Source: an uncultured Lachnospiraceae bacterium
Lineage (GTDB): Bacteria; Bacillota; Clostridia; Lachnospirales; Lachnospiraceae
Assembly: GCA_947623805.1 (NCBI GenBank)
Contig: CANQHZ010000014.1
Span: 1 to 51,628 of the forward strand
Length of the DNA: 51,628 bases
Reading direction: 5' to 3'
Below are positions 1-8,289 of the stretch, in pieces. The notes under the pieces are model-generated. The model was not told the DNA's origin. It did no database searches and saw nothing but the letters and a program-made list of their open reading frames with translations. Position numbers and translations under genes: made by a program. The first letter of the stretch is position 1. Each line of letters opens with the position of its first letter.

Positions 1-795
1 CTCCACGGCTTCAAGAATATTTGCAGGCGTACCCACTCCCATAAGATATGTAGGCTTATCCTTTGGCAGATACGGCACTGTCTCGTCAAGGATATGATAC
101 ATCTCCTCGTGAGTTTCTCCGACAGCCAGCCCGCCCACGGCGTAACCATCCAAATCCATCTCGGATATGCGTTTGGCATGCTCTATCCTTATGTCGGAAT
201 ATACCGCCCCCTGATTAATGCCAAAAAGCAATTGTTCTTTATTTATAGTATCGTCAAGCGCATTGAGGCGTTTCATCTCATTTTTGCAGCGTTCAAGCCA
301 ACGTGTCGTGCGTTCTACGGATTTTTGGACGTAATCACGCTCCGCCTTGCTTGGCGGGCACTCGTCAAATGCCATCGCTATAGTAGACGCAAGGTTTGAC
401 TGGATGCGCATACTTTCTTCCGGTCCCATAAAAATTTTCCTGCCGTCTATGTGGGAATTGAAGTAAACCCCCTCCTCCTTTATGCGGCGAAGTCCTGCCA
501 AAGAAAAGACCTGAAATCCGCCTGAATCCGTGAGGATTGGCTTATTCCAAGCCATAAAACGATGAAGTCCACCAAGTTTTTTAATAGTCTCATCACCTGT
601 CCTGACATGAAGATGATAGGTATTTGAAAGCTCTACCTGAGTACCTATCTCCTCCAAGTCAGCCGTAGATACTGCACCTTTTATGGCCGCAACCGTACCC
701 ACATTCATAAATACAGGCGTCTGTATCGTGCCATGTACAGTAGTAACCTGCGCACGTTTAGCGCGTCCTTCCTGTTTTAACAATTTATATTCCAT
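1..795 (-). CDS. tgt: queuine tRNA-ribosyltransferase, 3' end cut by window edge
   Basis: Tgt exchanges guanine at position 34 of GUN-anticodon tRNAs for a queuine precursor. I translated 265 codons from the ATG at 795-793 with no stop before base 1, so about the last third is outside the window. Visible family features are TDSGGFQVFS (residues 89-98, Asp90 being the conserved active-site Asp), AFDECPP (Asp144), GGLAVGE and YLMGVGTP. The nucleophile Asp and the zinc-binding Cys/His cluster of the family lie downstream of the visible part and cannot be checked. The gene starts 13 nt after the stop of the VanY-like gene, so the two are probably co-transcribed. Its ribosome binding site is weak (GAGAAAG). 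Confidence 0.95.
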   Translation of the reverse strand, partial: MEYKLLKQEGRAKRAQVTTVHGTIQTPVFMNVGTVAAIKGAVSTADLEEIGTQVELSNTYHLHVRTGDETIKKLGGLHRFMAWNKPILTDSGGFQVFSLAGLRRIKEEGVYFNSHIDGRKIFMGPEESMRIQSNLASTIAMAFDECPPSKAERDYVQKSVERTTRWLERCKNEMKRLNALDDTINKEQLLFGINQGAVYSDIRIEHAKRISEMDLDGYAVGGLAVGETHEEMYHILDETVPYLPKDKPTYLMGVGTPANILEAVE

Positions 796-808
796 AAGCT
801 TTTCTTTC

Positions 809-1846
809 TCAATCTAAGTTATCCAAAAATTCCTCTAGCGTAATGTCATTTTCCATGATGCTATGTGCCGCTTCCCTGCCCACATATCTGAAATGCCACG
901 GCTCATACTGGATACCCGTAATATATTCCTTGCCCAAAGGATAGCGAAGAATGAAACCGTATTCATCACAATGTTCCCTGAGCCATATGCCCGCCTCGGT
1001 CTCGCCGAAGCCTATCTCAAGCGCCGAGTATTTAGAGCTTACTATATCAAGCGCAAGCCCAATCTGATGCTCACTCGCGCCGGGTACAGTGACCGTCATG
1101 GACGCGATTTTGTATGCGTCAAGATATGAGTAGCCTTTCTCCATATAATAGTCAATTTTGCGGTTGAACAATACCGTCTGCCTATTGTAATCCCTGTAGG
1201 GCGAGCAGATTTTTAAATCAATGCCATCGCTCTTTGCCGCCTGCATCATCTTTGTAAGGTCGTCTATAATCCTCACGTCGCATTTCATACTGCCCTTGAT
1301 TGTGCCAAGCGTAAATGTATAGTCATCCGGTACAGGATGCTGCTTATTGACAAGTACAAGCTGCCAGTCGTCCTTTGAAAGCTTTGATGTGGACGTCTGA
1401 TATGAAACGCCGGTTTCTTTAATTGCCTCATTCGCCGCTACAATATCATCCAGCGAATATTTGTCTATCTCGTCCGCGGAAACATCAAGCTCGCGGTTGT
1501 CATACCCCGCAATCACGTCATCATCATCAATAACCTCCGTCGCGGGAATGTTGAATACAGTCGGCACATATTCATAACTTTCCTGGATAGCCGCCCAATC
1601 CTCCGTCATAAGCGCAAGTTCCTGAGCTTCAGGAGATAAATATGCAAAGCTGCTGCTTGCAAAGAAAAACAATATGATTGCCATAATGCTTGCAAAACGC
1701 TTGGTATTTCCAGCAAAATAACTGATTATATTATAAAATATCGTAATAAATATAATGCACGCAAGCAGAGGCAGTTTCAAAAATCTATGCTGCTTAATCT
1801 GCATATGCATTTTATGTATAAGCATATCCTTCCATGCACTTTTCAT
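809..1846 (-). CDS. membrane-anchored VanY-type D-Ala-D-Ala carboxypeptidase (M15 family)
   Basis: Predicted zinc peptidase that removes the terminal D-Ala from peptidoglycan stem peptides outside the membrane. Two hydrophobic segments lie near the N-terminus (about residues 25-44 and 49-66). A spacer follows, then a C-terminal M15B domain with SPYRDYNRQ, the zinc motif SEHQIGLALD (His and Asp ligands) and EPWHFRYVG (catalytic Glu, zinc His). I chose the ATG at 1846 because GGAGGG sits 4-5 nt upstream; an in-frame ATG four codons earlier overlaps that ribosome binding site. No van resistance genes are nearby, so a housekeeping wall-trimming role is more likely than vancomycin resistance. tgt follows in the same direction. 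Confidence 0.85.
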   Translation of the reverse strand: MKSAWKDMLIHKMHMQIKQHRFLKLPLLACIIFITIFYNIISYFAGNTKRFASIMAIILFFFASSSFAYLSPEAQELALMTEDWAAIQESYEYVPTVFNIPATEVIDDDDVIAGYDNRELDVSADEIDKYSLDDIVAANEAIKETGVSYQTSTSKLSKDDWQLVLVNKQHPVPDDYTFTLGTIKGSMKCDVRIIDDLTKMMQAAKSDGIDLKICSPYRDYNRQTVLFNRKIDYYMEKGYSYLDAYKIASMTVTVPGASEHQIGLALDIVSSKYSALEIGFGETEAGIWLREHCDEYGFILRYPLGKEYITGIQYEPWHFRYVGREAAHSIMENDITLEEFLDNLD

Positions 1847-2043
1847 TATACCCTCCATGCCGCCTTACACGGTCTATATTAATAGTGAAAAAACTCCGCT
1901 TTAACATCTTAAATAATAAGAAAAATAAAATCATATGAAATATTAAAAAAATATAAAACCTAATAACTCTTTATATAATATAACACAACATTTTACGTTT
2001 TGCACTATAAAACGCAAAAAAAACGCAAAAAATTTCAAAAAGC

Positions 2044-2072
2044 TTGATTTTTAAGAGTTATTTTGATAGTAT
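2044..2072 (+). promoter_or_regulatory. candidate sigma-A promoter for aroC
   Basis: TTGATT (2044-2049) and TAGTAT (2067-2072) are separated by 17 bp and lie 35 nt before the aroC ATG. The surrounding 1847-2106 region between the divergent vanY-like and aroC genes is very AT-rich, with repeated AAAACGCAAA tracts at about 2010-2031, and holds no other gene I can see. Confidence 0.4.
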
Positions 2073-2106
2073 AGCTTAATATAAATTGAAAGGAAAGCAT
2101 TTACAC

Positions 2107-3204
2107 ATGGCAGGTTCAACATTTGGAAATATTTTTAAAATCACTACATGGGGGGAATCTCACGGCGAAGCAATTGGCGTCGTAGTTGACGGATGTCCCG
2201 CAGGTTTGGAGCTCGACGAAAGCGATATTCAGAAACTCCTCGACAGAAGAAAACCCGGCGCATCTCAATTTGCCACACAACGCAAGGAAGCAGACAGCGT
2301 TGAAATTTTATCCGGCATTTTTGAGGGACGCACTACAGGCACTCCTATCTCGATGCTTGTAAGAAACACTTCACAGCGTTCTGCGGACTACAGCGAGATA
2401 GCCTCATACTACCGTCCTGGACATGCCGACTATACCTTTGACCAAAAATACGGTTTCCGCGATTACAGAGGCGGCGGCCGTTCATCGGGACGCGAAACCA
2501 TAGGACGTGTGGCGGCAGGCGCGATTGCCGAAAAGCTGCTGGCCGAGCTTGGCATTACCGTCACAGCTTATACCGAAGCGATAGGCGACATAAGCATATC
2601 CATGAAAAATTTCGATATTGCGGAGGCACGCAGAAATCAGACCGGCATGCCTGACAAGGAAGCCAATGAAAAAGCGGAAACTTACCTTAAATCCTGCATG
2701 GAAAAGCTTGATTCTGCGGGCGGAATTGTTTCATGCATAGTAAAGGGATTGCCCGCGGGCATAGGTGAACCTGTATTTGAAAAACTGGACGCAAACCTTG
2801 GAAAAGCTATAATGTCTATAGGCGCCGTAAAGGCATTTGAGATAGGCGACGGATGTGCCGTATCGCGCATGAACGGCTCTGAAAATAATGACGCTTTCAG
2901 AATGGCAGACAATCAGGTAATCAAGGCAACAAATCACGCCGGCGGCATTCTTGGCGGTATAAGCGATGGTTCCGATATTATTTTGAGAGCATATTTTAAG
3001 CCAACCCCTTCTATTTTTCAGCAGCAGGAGACGGTAAACCGTTCGGGTGAAAATATCACAGTGCAGATTAAAGGACGACACGACCCTATTATTGTACCAA
3101 GAGCCGTAGTCGTAGTCGAAGCCATGACAGCTGTCACAGTGCTTGATTTGCTCCTTCAAAATATGACCTCACGCGTAGACAAAATCAAAGAATTTTATTC
3201 ATAA
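2107..3204 (+). CDS. aroC: chorismate synthase
   Basis: Catalyses the last shikimate-pathway step, 5-enolpyruvylshikimate-3-phosphate to chorismate, using reduced FMN. At 365 residues it has the usual family length. Signatures seen are GESHG (16-20) in the N-terminal motif, QRSADY, RPGHADYTFDQKYG with FRDYRGGGRSSGRET, and a late NHAGGILGGISDG. The ATG at 2107 is preferred over an in-frame TTG at 2086 because AAGGAAAG lies about 10 nt upstream and the protein begins as family members do (MAGSTFGNIFK). It is a single-gene unit bounded by a divergent gene and a bidirectional terminator. aroB, from the same pathway, lies far away at 36288-37397. Confidence 0.97.
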   Translation: MAGSTFGNIFKITTWGESHGEAIGVVVDGCPAGLELDESDIQKLLDRRKPGASQFATQRKEADSVEILSGIFEGRTTGTPISMLVRNTSQRSADYSEIASYYRPGHADYTFDQKYGFRDYRGGGRSSGRETIGRVAAGAIAEKLLAELGITVTAYTEAIGDISISMKNFDIAEARRNQTGMPDKEANEKAETYLKSCMEKLDSAGGIVSCIVKGLPAGIGEPVFEKLDANLGKAIMSIGAVKAFEIGDGCAVSRMNGSENNDAFRMADNQVIKATNHAGGILGGISDGSDIILRAYFKPTPSIFQQQETVNRSGENITVQIKGRHDPIIVPRAVVVVEAMTAVTVLDLLLQNMTSRVDKIKEFYS

Positions 3205-3228
3205 TCCCTATTGCAAAATATTATAGCA

Positions 3229-3269
3229 AAAAAACAGCACGCTATCATCATTTCCGCGTGCTGTTTTTT
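3229..3269. terminator. bidirectional intrinsic terminator between aroC and the lactonase gene
   Basis: Perfect inverted repeat AAAAAACAGCACGC (3229-3242) and GCGTGCTGTTTTTT (3256-3269) with a 13-nt loop. Its A and T tails give U-runs on both strands, as expected between convergent genes. Confidence 0.92.
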
Positions 3270-3289
3270 CATATCAACATGAAGACTAA

Positions 3290-4342
3290 TTATAATTCGT
3301 GGAAAATAATACAGTTTGCCTGCATTATCTTCATCTCTTTTCCGTTCATCACCATGCATTTATTTTCGTAATCCACAGTAAAGAATGTCATTGTGTTTGT
3401 CTCGTGGTTGAGAGATACTATATGCTTGTTGTCAGGAAACAGAGCCGCATCTTTGGGATACTCACCACTTACAGGCAGACAGAACAGTTTTGTGAGTTCA
3501 CCATTATCTGTATTTATTTCAAACAGAGCGACACTGTTTTCCCCCGCATTTGACGCAAGAATGTACTTGCCGTCTTTAGATATATTAAGCGCACTTGCCG
3601 CTACGCCCTGCTCCTCATATTTTTTGGTCGTAGGTATAGTCTGTATCAGGTCAAAAAACGGCATATTATTTTCCTCATGGTAGTGATAAACATCTATGCA
3701 GTTTTTCAGCTCGCTTATGACATACATAAAGCGCCCATCATCGGAAAATTTCAAATGTCTCGGCGCGGATTCCAAATCACACCGGATAATGTCCACCTGC
3801 TTCAATGTGCCGCGCGTTTGGTCTAAGCGATATACATTGACGTAGTCTATCCCGAGGTCTGCCGCGCACAGATATTTGTTGTCACGCGTCATCTTTACGC
3901 AACTTATATGCGGACGAAAACTCCTCTCCGCCACGCTGCCAAGCCCCCTATGAAACAGCTCGTCAGTGATAGCACCAACAGCTCCTGTCTCGGAATCAAG
4001 CCTAAGCACAGTGATTTTGCCGTCATGATAGCCCGCACAGAAAAGATACCGGTCACTGTAATCCGTAGATAAATAGCAGCCCCTCATACCGTTGATTGAG
4101 GCGGCATTTACAAGCTCCAGATTGCCGTCAGGAAGAATTTTAAAGCTTTCTACGCCAAAATCCGTGATTGAGTACAGAAATCTGCCATTATGAGTGATTG
4201 TGACGTATGATGAGTTGGTTATCTCCACCTTTGATTTTTCTGAAAGCCTGCCCTTCTCAACATCAACATCATATATTCTTATCCCGTGATTGTCGCCCAT
4301 TGTGTAAGTCGACACATAGGCGACACACTTTGACTTTGCCAT
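3290..4342 (-). CDS. lactonase-family seven-bladed beta-propeller protein (6-phosphogluconolactonase-like)
   Basis: 350 residues of repeating propeller blades typical of the YbhE/Pgl lactonase family (PF10282). Characteristic segments are RPHISCVKMTRDNKYLCAADLG, PRHLKFSDDGRFMYVISE and YPKDAALFPDNKHIVSLNHE, each a blade with the x-DG/DN-x-Y/V turn. Family members hydrolyse 6-phosphogluconolactone or related sugar lactones in the cytosol. No pentose-phosphate genes are adjacent, so the substrate here is not established. The start is secure: AGGAGG lies 8 nt before the ATG. It is a single gene, with a shared terminator downstream and an AT-rich 92-nt gap upstream. Confidence 0.85.
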   Translation of the reverse strand: MAKSKCVAYVSTYTMGDNHGIRIYDVDVEKGRLSEKSKVEITNSSYVTITHNGRFLYSITDFGVESFKILPDGNLELVNAASINGMRGCYLSTDYSDRYLFCAGYHDGKITVLRLDSETGAVGAITDELFHRGLGSVAERSFRPHISCVKMTRDNKYLCAADLGIDYVNVYRLDQTRGTLKQVDIIRCDLESAPRHLKFSDDGRFMYVISELKNCIDVYHYHEENNMPFFDLIQTIPTTKKYEEQGVAASALNISKDGKYILASNAGENSVALFEINTDNGELTKLFCLPVSGEYPKDAALFPDNKHIVSLNHETNTMTFFTVDYENKCMVMNGKEMKIMQANCIIFHEL

Positions 4343-4434
4343 GATACATTTCCTCCTAAAAACATATAGCCTAACTTATATCTGTAATTTTATCACAACA
4401 AAATCCATTTGTTAATATTTTTTCAATATTATTT

Positions 4435-6630
4435 TTATTTAAAATCATCCACAACAAACTCCGGAGTTTCATCTTTTATAAAATAGTATGACGTATAATT
4501 AAAGCTGACCTTGTCATTGTTGTCATGCTTGTATTCTATCATTATTGCCGAGCACTTGTCATTATAAATATATGAATTATAATCATGAGACCATTGGGCA
4601 AGCGAGCTGTCCGTCAGCGCTTCGGAAATCTGCCTAATCTGTTCCTTGTCAGTGTACGTAATCGTGAAGCTATCCGTCTGAGCGTCTGCGCCATCACCAT
4701 GAGTTGTAGATTTATAGCCCGACACCTCAATATATTCCACGTTTTCCACGTCAAGCTCTTTGTTGTAATCAAAGCCGTATGATTTTGCAAGCGATATCGT
4801 ATTGGTAAACTGAGGATATACAGGATAGTTTTGCCTATATTCATCTTCGTAATATGGTGTCATCCAACTGTATTCTACATCTACAAGGTGTTCCATCCCA
4901 ATTTCAAAGCCCAACTTCCCTATCGGCATTGTGTTCATTATGTCGTCAAGCGTAAGCTGCATATAGTCCTGCCTGTATGCCTCTATAAGCTGCCGGCGCT
5001 TCTCCTCCTCGCCCAAATCAAGCTTCATATTGTAAAATAAATTTGATAAATATGTCTCTCCAACCACATTTGAAATATCTTCATTGAAAATCGGCGTAAT
5101 GCCAAGCTTATAATCCTCGTCCGCAAATACCTCACTCAAAAGCCTATGTGTATCGGCATCATTTAAGTCAATAATGTACTGCCTGTAAATAGTCTTTCCC
5201 CGCGCAAGCTTGTAGCCCAGCACTATGCTATGAAACTCACTGTCCCTTGCATACTCCTCATACATCTCGTATGTGTCAAAATCGCTGCTGTCTTTAACCT
5301 GCAGCTTTTGGGCGGCAGCCTTTCTTGCAAGCTCCATCACGGCGGCATTATCTTTCAGATTGACATTTTTCAGCCTGTATTCACGCGCGCTTGTATAATG
5401 TCCGTCTTCGTCCCTGTAATCACAGTCCAAAAGCCCATCAATGGAAACGGCGCAGCCCTCAAGTTGTGTGTCAAGCGGCACATAAGTATCGTAACCCAGC
5501 ACGTCATACTTAAAAATTATTACAATAAGTGCCGTACACGCCGCATTGAACAGCATATGCCTTTTATTCTTAAACGCTGCTCTTATGTCAAAATGGAAAA
5601 TTATCTCCATTACGGCGGACATAATCACAAAGCAAAGAAAAGTGCCAAACACAAACCAGCCGAATGAACCCTCTATAATCTCCATAAAGCATAAGCCTAT
5701 CAGCAGTGACGCAGGAATGACTATAAGCGTCTTAATCACAGGCTCAGCACGCCTAAAGGCAATCGCCCTGCCCGCCGCCTCAGACGGTCTTTTTACATAA
5801 AACAAAAGGCTAAGCGCGCCATAGTTAAATGCCTGTAGGATAAAGGGTAGTACAAAACCGCCAAGCGCGCCATAGTTAAATGCCTTATAGCTTACTTCCG
5901 CCGTTCTATATGAAATTTTTGAGCCATTAACCGCGTTCATAAGCCGTCCGATGAGCCCCAGCGGTGAAAAGCTGTACACTTTTTGCTCGCCCATTGAAAT
6001 GCAAGTCATAAAAAATTCATTGAAAAGGTTCTCCTTGATGACGAATATAATGACGCTATAAGAAAGCAGCACGCCGGCGGCAATCAGGCTTATTATCATA
6101 TTTCCCGTAAGGCTCACAGCCATTACTGTCACGCTGTACACTGCCAAAAAGCAAAGCAGCGCATAAAACGCATAGCATACCGCATTTGCAAGCGCCTGCA
6201 TTGTGAAAATGCCGTTTGCCGCCCCGATAAGCAAGCATATGGCGATGTTAAGCATGAACGGCACTAAAAACTGTAGTATTCCCGACAGAAATTTTGAGGC
6301 AAACATCAGTGTACGTTTTACGGGCATGCTGTTATACGCATCTACTTGTGTCTTTGAGTGCAGCCAGCAAAAGCCGCTTACCGCGCATAATATAGCTGTC
6401 AGGCAACCGCCAACTATCGCTCCCTCAACGCCGCTTCCGAAAAAATAATGCTCAAGGAAAATGGCTGACGTATATGAATACCTGTCGGAATATTGCCTCA
6501 TTGTGTCAAGTCTCATAAGCAGGCTTATGTCCATCGCTATAAAGTACACTATAAATATGATTATCGGACACCATATCCTCTTTTTCCAGTCCTGCTTAAT
6601 AAGCTTAAAAAATAAGTTTTTTGATGTCAT
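4435..6630 (-). CDS. ABC transporter permease with large C-terminal extracytoplasmic region
   Basis: 731 residues. About the first 375 contain many hydrophobic segments (for example 22-34, 68-90, 112-138, 150-172, 178-197, 254-278, 301-320, 325-345, 361-375). The remaining ~350 residues are polar, acidic and Tyr-rich and have no membrane span, so they probably face outside. It overlaps the ATPase gene by 26 nt and has GGAGGT 9 nt before its ATG, so the pair should be translationally coupled. The order GntR regulator, ATPase, permease matches the YtrA-type operons that respond to cell-envelope or antibiotic stress; the substrate is unknown. Residues 249-256 and 266-273 repeat (K/Q)AFNYGAL, encoded by a 23-bp direct repeat. 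Confidence 0.8.
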   Translation of the reverse strand: MTSKNLFFKLIKQDWKKRIWCPIIIFIVYFIAMDISLLMRLDTMRQYSDRYSYTSAIFLEHYFFGSGVEGAIVGGCLTAILCAVSGFCWLHSKTQVDAYNSMPVKRTLMFASKFLSGILQFLVPFMLNIAICLLIGAANGIFTMQALANAVCYAFYALLCFLAVYSVTVMAVSLTGNMIISLIAAGVLLSYSVIIFVIKENLFNEFFMTCISMGEQKVYSFSPLGLIGRLMNAVNGSKISYRTAEVSYKAFNYGALGGFVLPFILQAFNYGALSLLFYVKRPSEAAGRAIAFRRAEPVIKTLIVIPASLLIGLCFMEIIEGSFGWFVFGTFLCFVIMSAVMEIIFHFDIRAAFKNKRHMLFNAACTALIVIIFKYDVLGYDTYVPLDTQLEGCAVSIDGLLDCDYRDEDGHYTSAREYRLKNVNLKDNAAVMELARKAAAQKLQVKDSSDFDTYEMYEEYARDSEFHSIVLGYKLARGKTIYRQYIIDLNDADTHRLLSEVFADEDYKLGITPIFNEDISNVVGETYLSNLFYNMKLDLGEEEKRRQLIEAYRQDYMQLTLDDIMNTMPIGKLGFEIGMEHLVDVEYSWMTPYYEDEYRQNYPVYPQFTNTISLAKSYGFDYNKELDVENVEYIEVSGYKSTTHGDGADAQTDSFTITYTDKEQIRQISEALTDSSLAQWSHDYNSYIYNDKCSAIMIEYKHDNNDKVSFNYTSYYFIKDETPEFVVDDFK
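5812..5885. repeat. in-frame 23-bp direct repeat within the ABC permease gene
   Basis: The same 23 bases occur at 5812-5834 and 5863-5885, offset by 51 bp (17 codons), so the reading frame is kept. The repeat encodes AFNYGAL twice in consecutive hydrophobic segments of the permease. Confidence 0.9.
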
Positions 6631-7507
6631 AGCCGACTACCTCCGTTTCGCTTATAAATATTTCCTCGAGTGAAAGCGGAAGAATTTCCGCAAAAACAGG
6701 CTCAAATGAATTGACCCTCTGCATTATCTCGTCCTTTTTGCCTCTTACCGTGATAAGATTTAATGAGCCGCGCTTTTCTGATTTTACTATATTTAAAAGC
6801 TGTACAAGCTGCTTTTCGTCGTCAGGGTTTTTGAGCACGCATTGTACTGTATGGATATTGAGTTTCATCTCCTCCAAGTCTTTCTGCATAAGCACTCCGC
6901 CCTGATGAAGTATGCCCACGCAGTCGCAGATGTCTTCAAGCTCTCTTAAGTTGTGCGAGGCTATGACAGGCGTAAAGTCGCGGCTCGTAAGCTCTCCCGC
7001 AAATATACTCTTTACCGCCTGACGCATCACAGGGTCAAGACCATCAAATGTTTCGTCGCAAAGCATATACTTAGTGTTAGCGCATATGCCGAGAATTACC
7101 GAAAGCTGCTTTTTCATACCCTTTGAAAATGTATTTATTTTTCGTCTTTTATCAAGACTGAATTTGGCAAGCATATCATAAAATCGCACCATATCAAAAC
7201 CCACATAATAATCGCTGTAAAACTTCGCCATATCCGCAGGTGTGGCATTTGGCAGAAAATACTGGTCGTCCGAAATATAAAACACATCACTCTTGGCAGC
7301 AGGATTTTCATATACAGGCTTATCGTCTATTGTAATAGTGCCGCTGTCGGGCTTTAACACACCACTCAACATACGCAGAAACGTGCTTTTTCCCGCACCG
7401 TTCGTGCCAATCAGTCCAAAGACCTCCCCATTTTTTATATTTACCGAAATATCCCTGACAGCCTCTATGCTGCCAAAAGATTTATTTATATTTGTTGCCG
7501 TTATCAT
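6605..7507 (-). CDS. ABC transporter ATP-binding protein (YtrB-like)
   Basis: 300-residue nucleotide-binding subunit that would power the downstream permease from the cytoplasmic side. Walker A is GTNGAGKST (34-42), the signature region is FSKGMKKQ (127-134, a degenerate LSGGQ), Walker B is YMLCDE (147-152, catalytic Glu152), and the switch His is His185 in ASHNLRE. A C-terminal ~90-residue extension follows the core, as is usual for this family. I chose the ATG at 7507, ten codons inside the longest frame, because GGAAAGGAAAAAATT precedes it and it overlaps the gntR stop as ATGA. It is the second gene of gntR-ATPase-permease. Confidence 0.93.
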   Translation of the reverse strand: MITATNINKSFGSIEAVRDISVNIKNGEVFGLIGTNGAGKSTFLRMLSGVLKPDSGTITIDDKPVYENPAAKSDVFYISDDQYFLPNATPADMAKFYSDYYVGFDMVRFYDMLAKFSLDKRRKINTFSKGMKKQLSVILGICANTKYMLCDETFDGLDPVMRQAVKSIFAGELTSRDFTPVIASHNLRELEDICDCVGILHQGGVLMQKDLEEMKLNIHTVQCVLKNPDDEKQLVQLLNIVKSEKRGSLNLITVRGKKDEIMQRVNSFEPVFAEILPLSLEEIFISETEVVGYDIKKLIF

Positions 7508-7884
7508 AATTTTTTCCTTTCCGATGCCGTTATGCATCTTTCCACCATCTGTCGCAGTTCGTCAGCCGTGATGCCCGAAAGCATCGCTTTGTCTATACTT
7601 TTTTGCAACTCGCCCTCTATCTCGCGCCGCTTGTTATCTGCCGCTGCGGACAGCTCACTCACAAAGCTCCCCTTGCCTTTTATCGTATATATATAACCCG
7701 TATGCTCCAAAACCTGATACGCCCGCTGTATAGTATTTGGATTGAGCGACAGCTCCATTGCAAGATTTCTGACCGACGGCATCGGCGAATGCGGCTCCAA
7801 CGCCCCACACAGTATCATCTGCTGCAGCTTTTCTATTACCTGCTCATAAATCGGTCTCCTGTCCTTATAGTCTATTAAAATCAC
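7504..7884 (-). CDS. GntR-family transcriptional regulator, YtrA subfamily
   Basis: A 126-residue one-domain regulator: an N-terminal winged helix-turn-helix (about residues 8-76, with RRPIYEQV, PSVRNLAMELSLNPNTIQ and GKGSFV) and a short C-terminal helical dimerisation tail. The short tail is typical of YtrA regulators, which repress their own operon. The start is a GTG at 7884 with GGGAGGTG about 10 nt upstream. Longer ATG-initiated frames would run into the repeat element at 7927-8059 and are unlikely. The natural target would be the 25-bp palindrome at 8121-8145 (inference). Confidence 0.9.
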   Translation of the reverse strand: MILIDYKDRRPIYEQVIEKLQQMILCGALEPHSPMPSVRNLAMELSLNPNTIQRAYQVLEHTGYIYTIKGKGSFVSELSAAADNKRREIEGELQKSIDKAMLSGITADELRQMVERCITASERKKL

Positions 7885-7926
7885 TCTGCTTGTCACCTCC
7901 CTGCTTTCTGTAATACTGTAGACCCC

Positions 7927-8059
7927 TTGCGAAACTCTATTCGAAAACATAGAATTTAGTCAAAATATATAAAATAAGCGGCGTCTTGCAGCTTGCTGCA
8001 CCTAGCCGATTTTTTATATATTTTGACTAAATTCGGCCGGTTGAGAACACATTTCGCAA
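7927..8059. repeat. palindromic intergenic element, copy A
   Basis: A 133-bp element in the gntR leader. Outer 8-bp inverted ends TTGCGAAA (7927-7934) and TTTCGCAA (8052-8059) enclose a perfect 23-bp AT-rich inverted repeat (7952-7974 with 8012-8034). Inside lies a 26-nt core (7981-8006) that contains the small hairpin TGCAG-CTTG-CTGCA. The core is identical to that of copy B, while the bases between core and stem differ but still pair. It has no coding capacity I can credit. The layout resembles a MITE or a structured RNA or ssDNA hairpin. Confidence 0.9.
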
Positions 8060-8120
8060 TTACCTACGTAATACTGGTAGCGTCATTTTCATATGCAATA
8101 TTATTTTTAATATTTTCACA

Positions 8121-8145
8121 ACTGTATTAATACATTTAATACAGT
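8121..8145. promoter_or_regulatory. candidate GntR (YtrA-type) operator
   Basis: Perfect inverted repeat ACTGTATTA-N7-TAATACAGT in the 405-nt gap between the HEPN gene and gntR. Short relatives of the half-site, GTAATACTGTAG (7909-7920) and GTAATACTGGTAG (8069-8081), flank repeat copy A. The symmetry and the position upstream of a one-domain GntR regulator suggest autoregulation. No T-run follows, so it is not terminator-like. The rest of 7885-8289 is AT-rich and holds copy A and one small hairpin. Confidence 0.5.
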
Positions 8146-8157
8146 ACGGGTAAAGCT

Positions 8158-8182
8158 AATGGCTGCGCATATCACAGCCATT
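8158..8182. other. short hairpin downstream of the HEPN gene
   Basis: Perfect 8-bp inverted repeat AATGGCTG/CAGCCATT with a 9-nt loop. It lies downstream of the MNT/HEPN pair and upstream of gntR, but has no U-run on either strand. It may be a weak or factor-assisted stop, or part of the gntR leader. Confidence 0.4.
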
Positions 8183-8289
8183 ACATAAAAAATCATTGTT
8201 CCGCCTCAACTATATGATTAATTTATACACCAATTATGCAAGTATGTCAATACCTATATGTTTTACTATTCATATTTTTCTGACGTAGT

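Noticed and set aside
809-1846. VanY-like gene as part of a vancomycin-resistance cluster
   Set aside because: No vanR, vanS, vanH, vanA or vanX relatives nearby; its neighbour is tgt.
2731-3159. 142-codon minus-strand frame inside aroC
   Set aside because: aroC is fully supported on the plus strand; this frame has no ribosome binding site or motif.
7885-7950. Longer start for the GntR regulator reading into repeat copy A
   Set aside because: The extra 22 residues are encoded partly by the repeat, and the GTG at 7884 has a strong ribosome binding site at ideal spacing.
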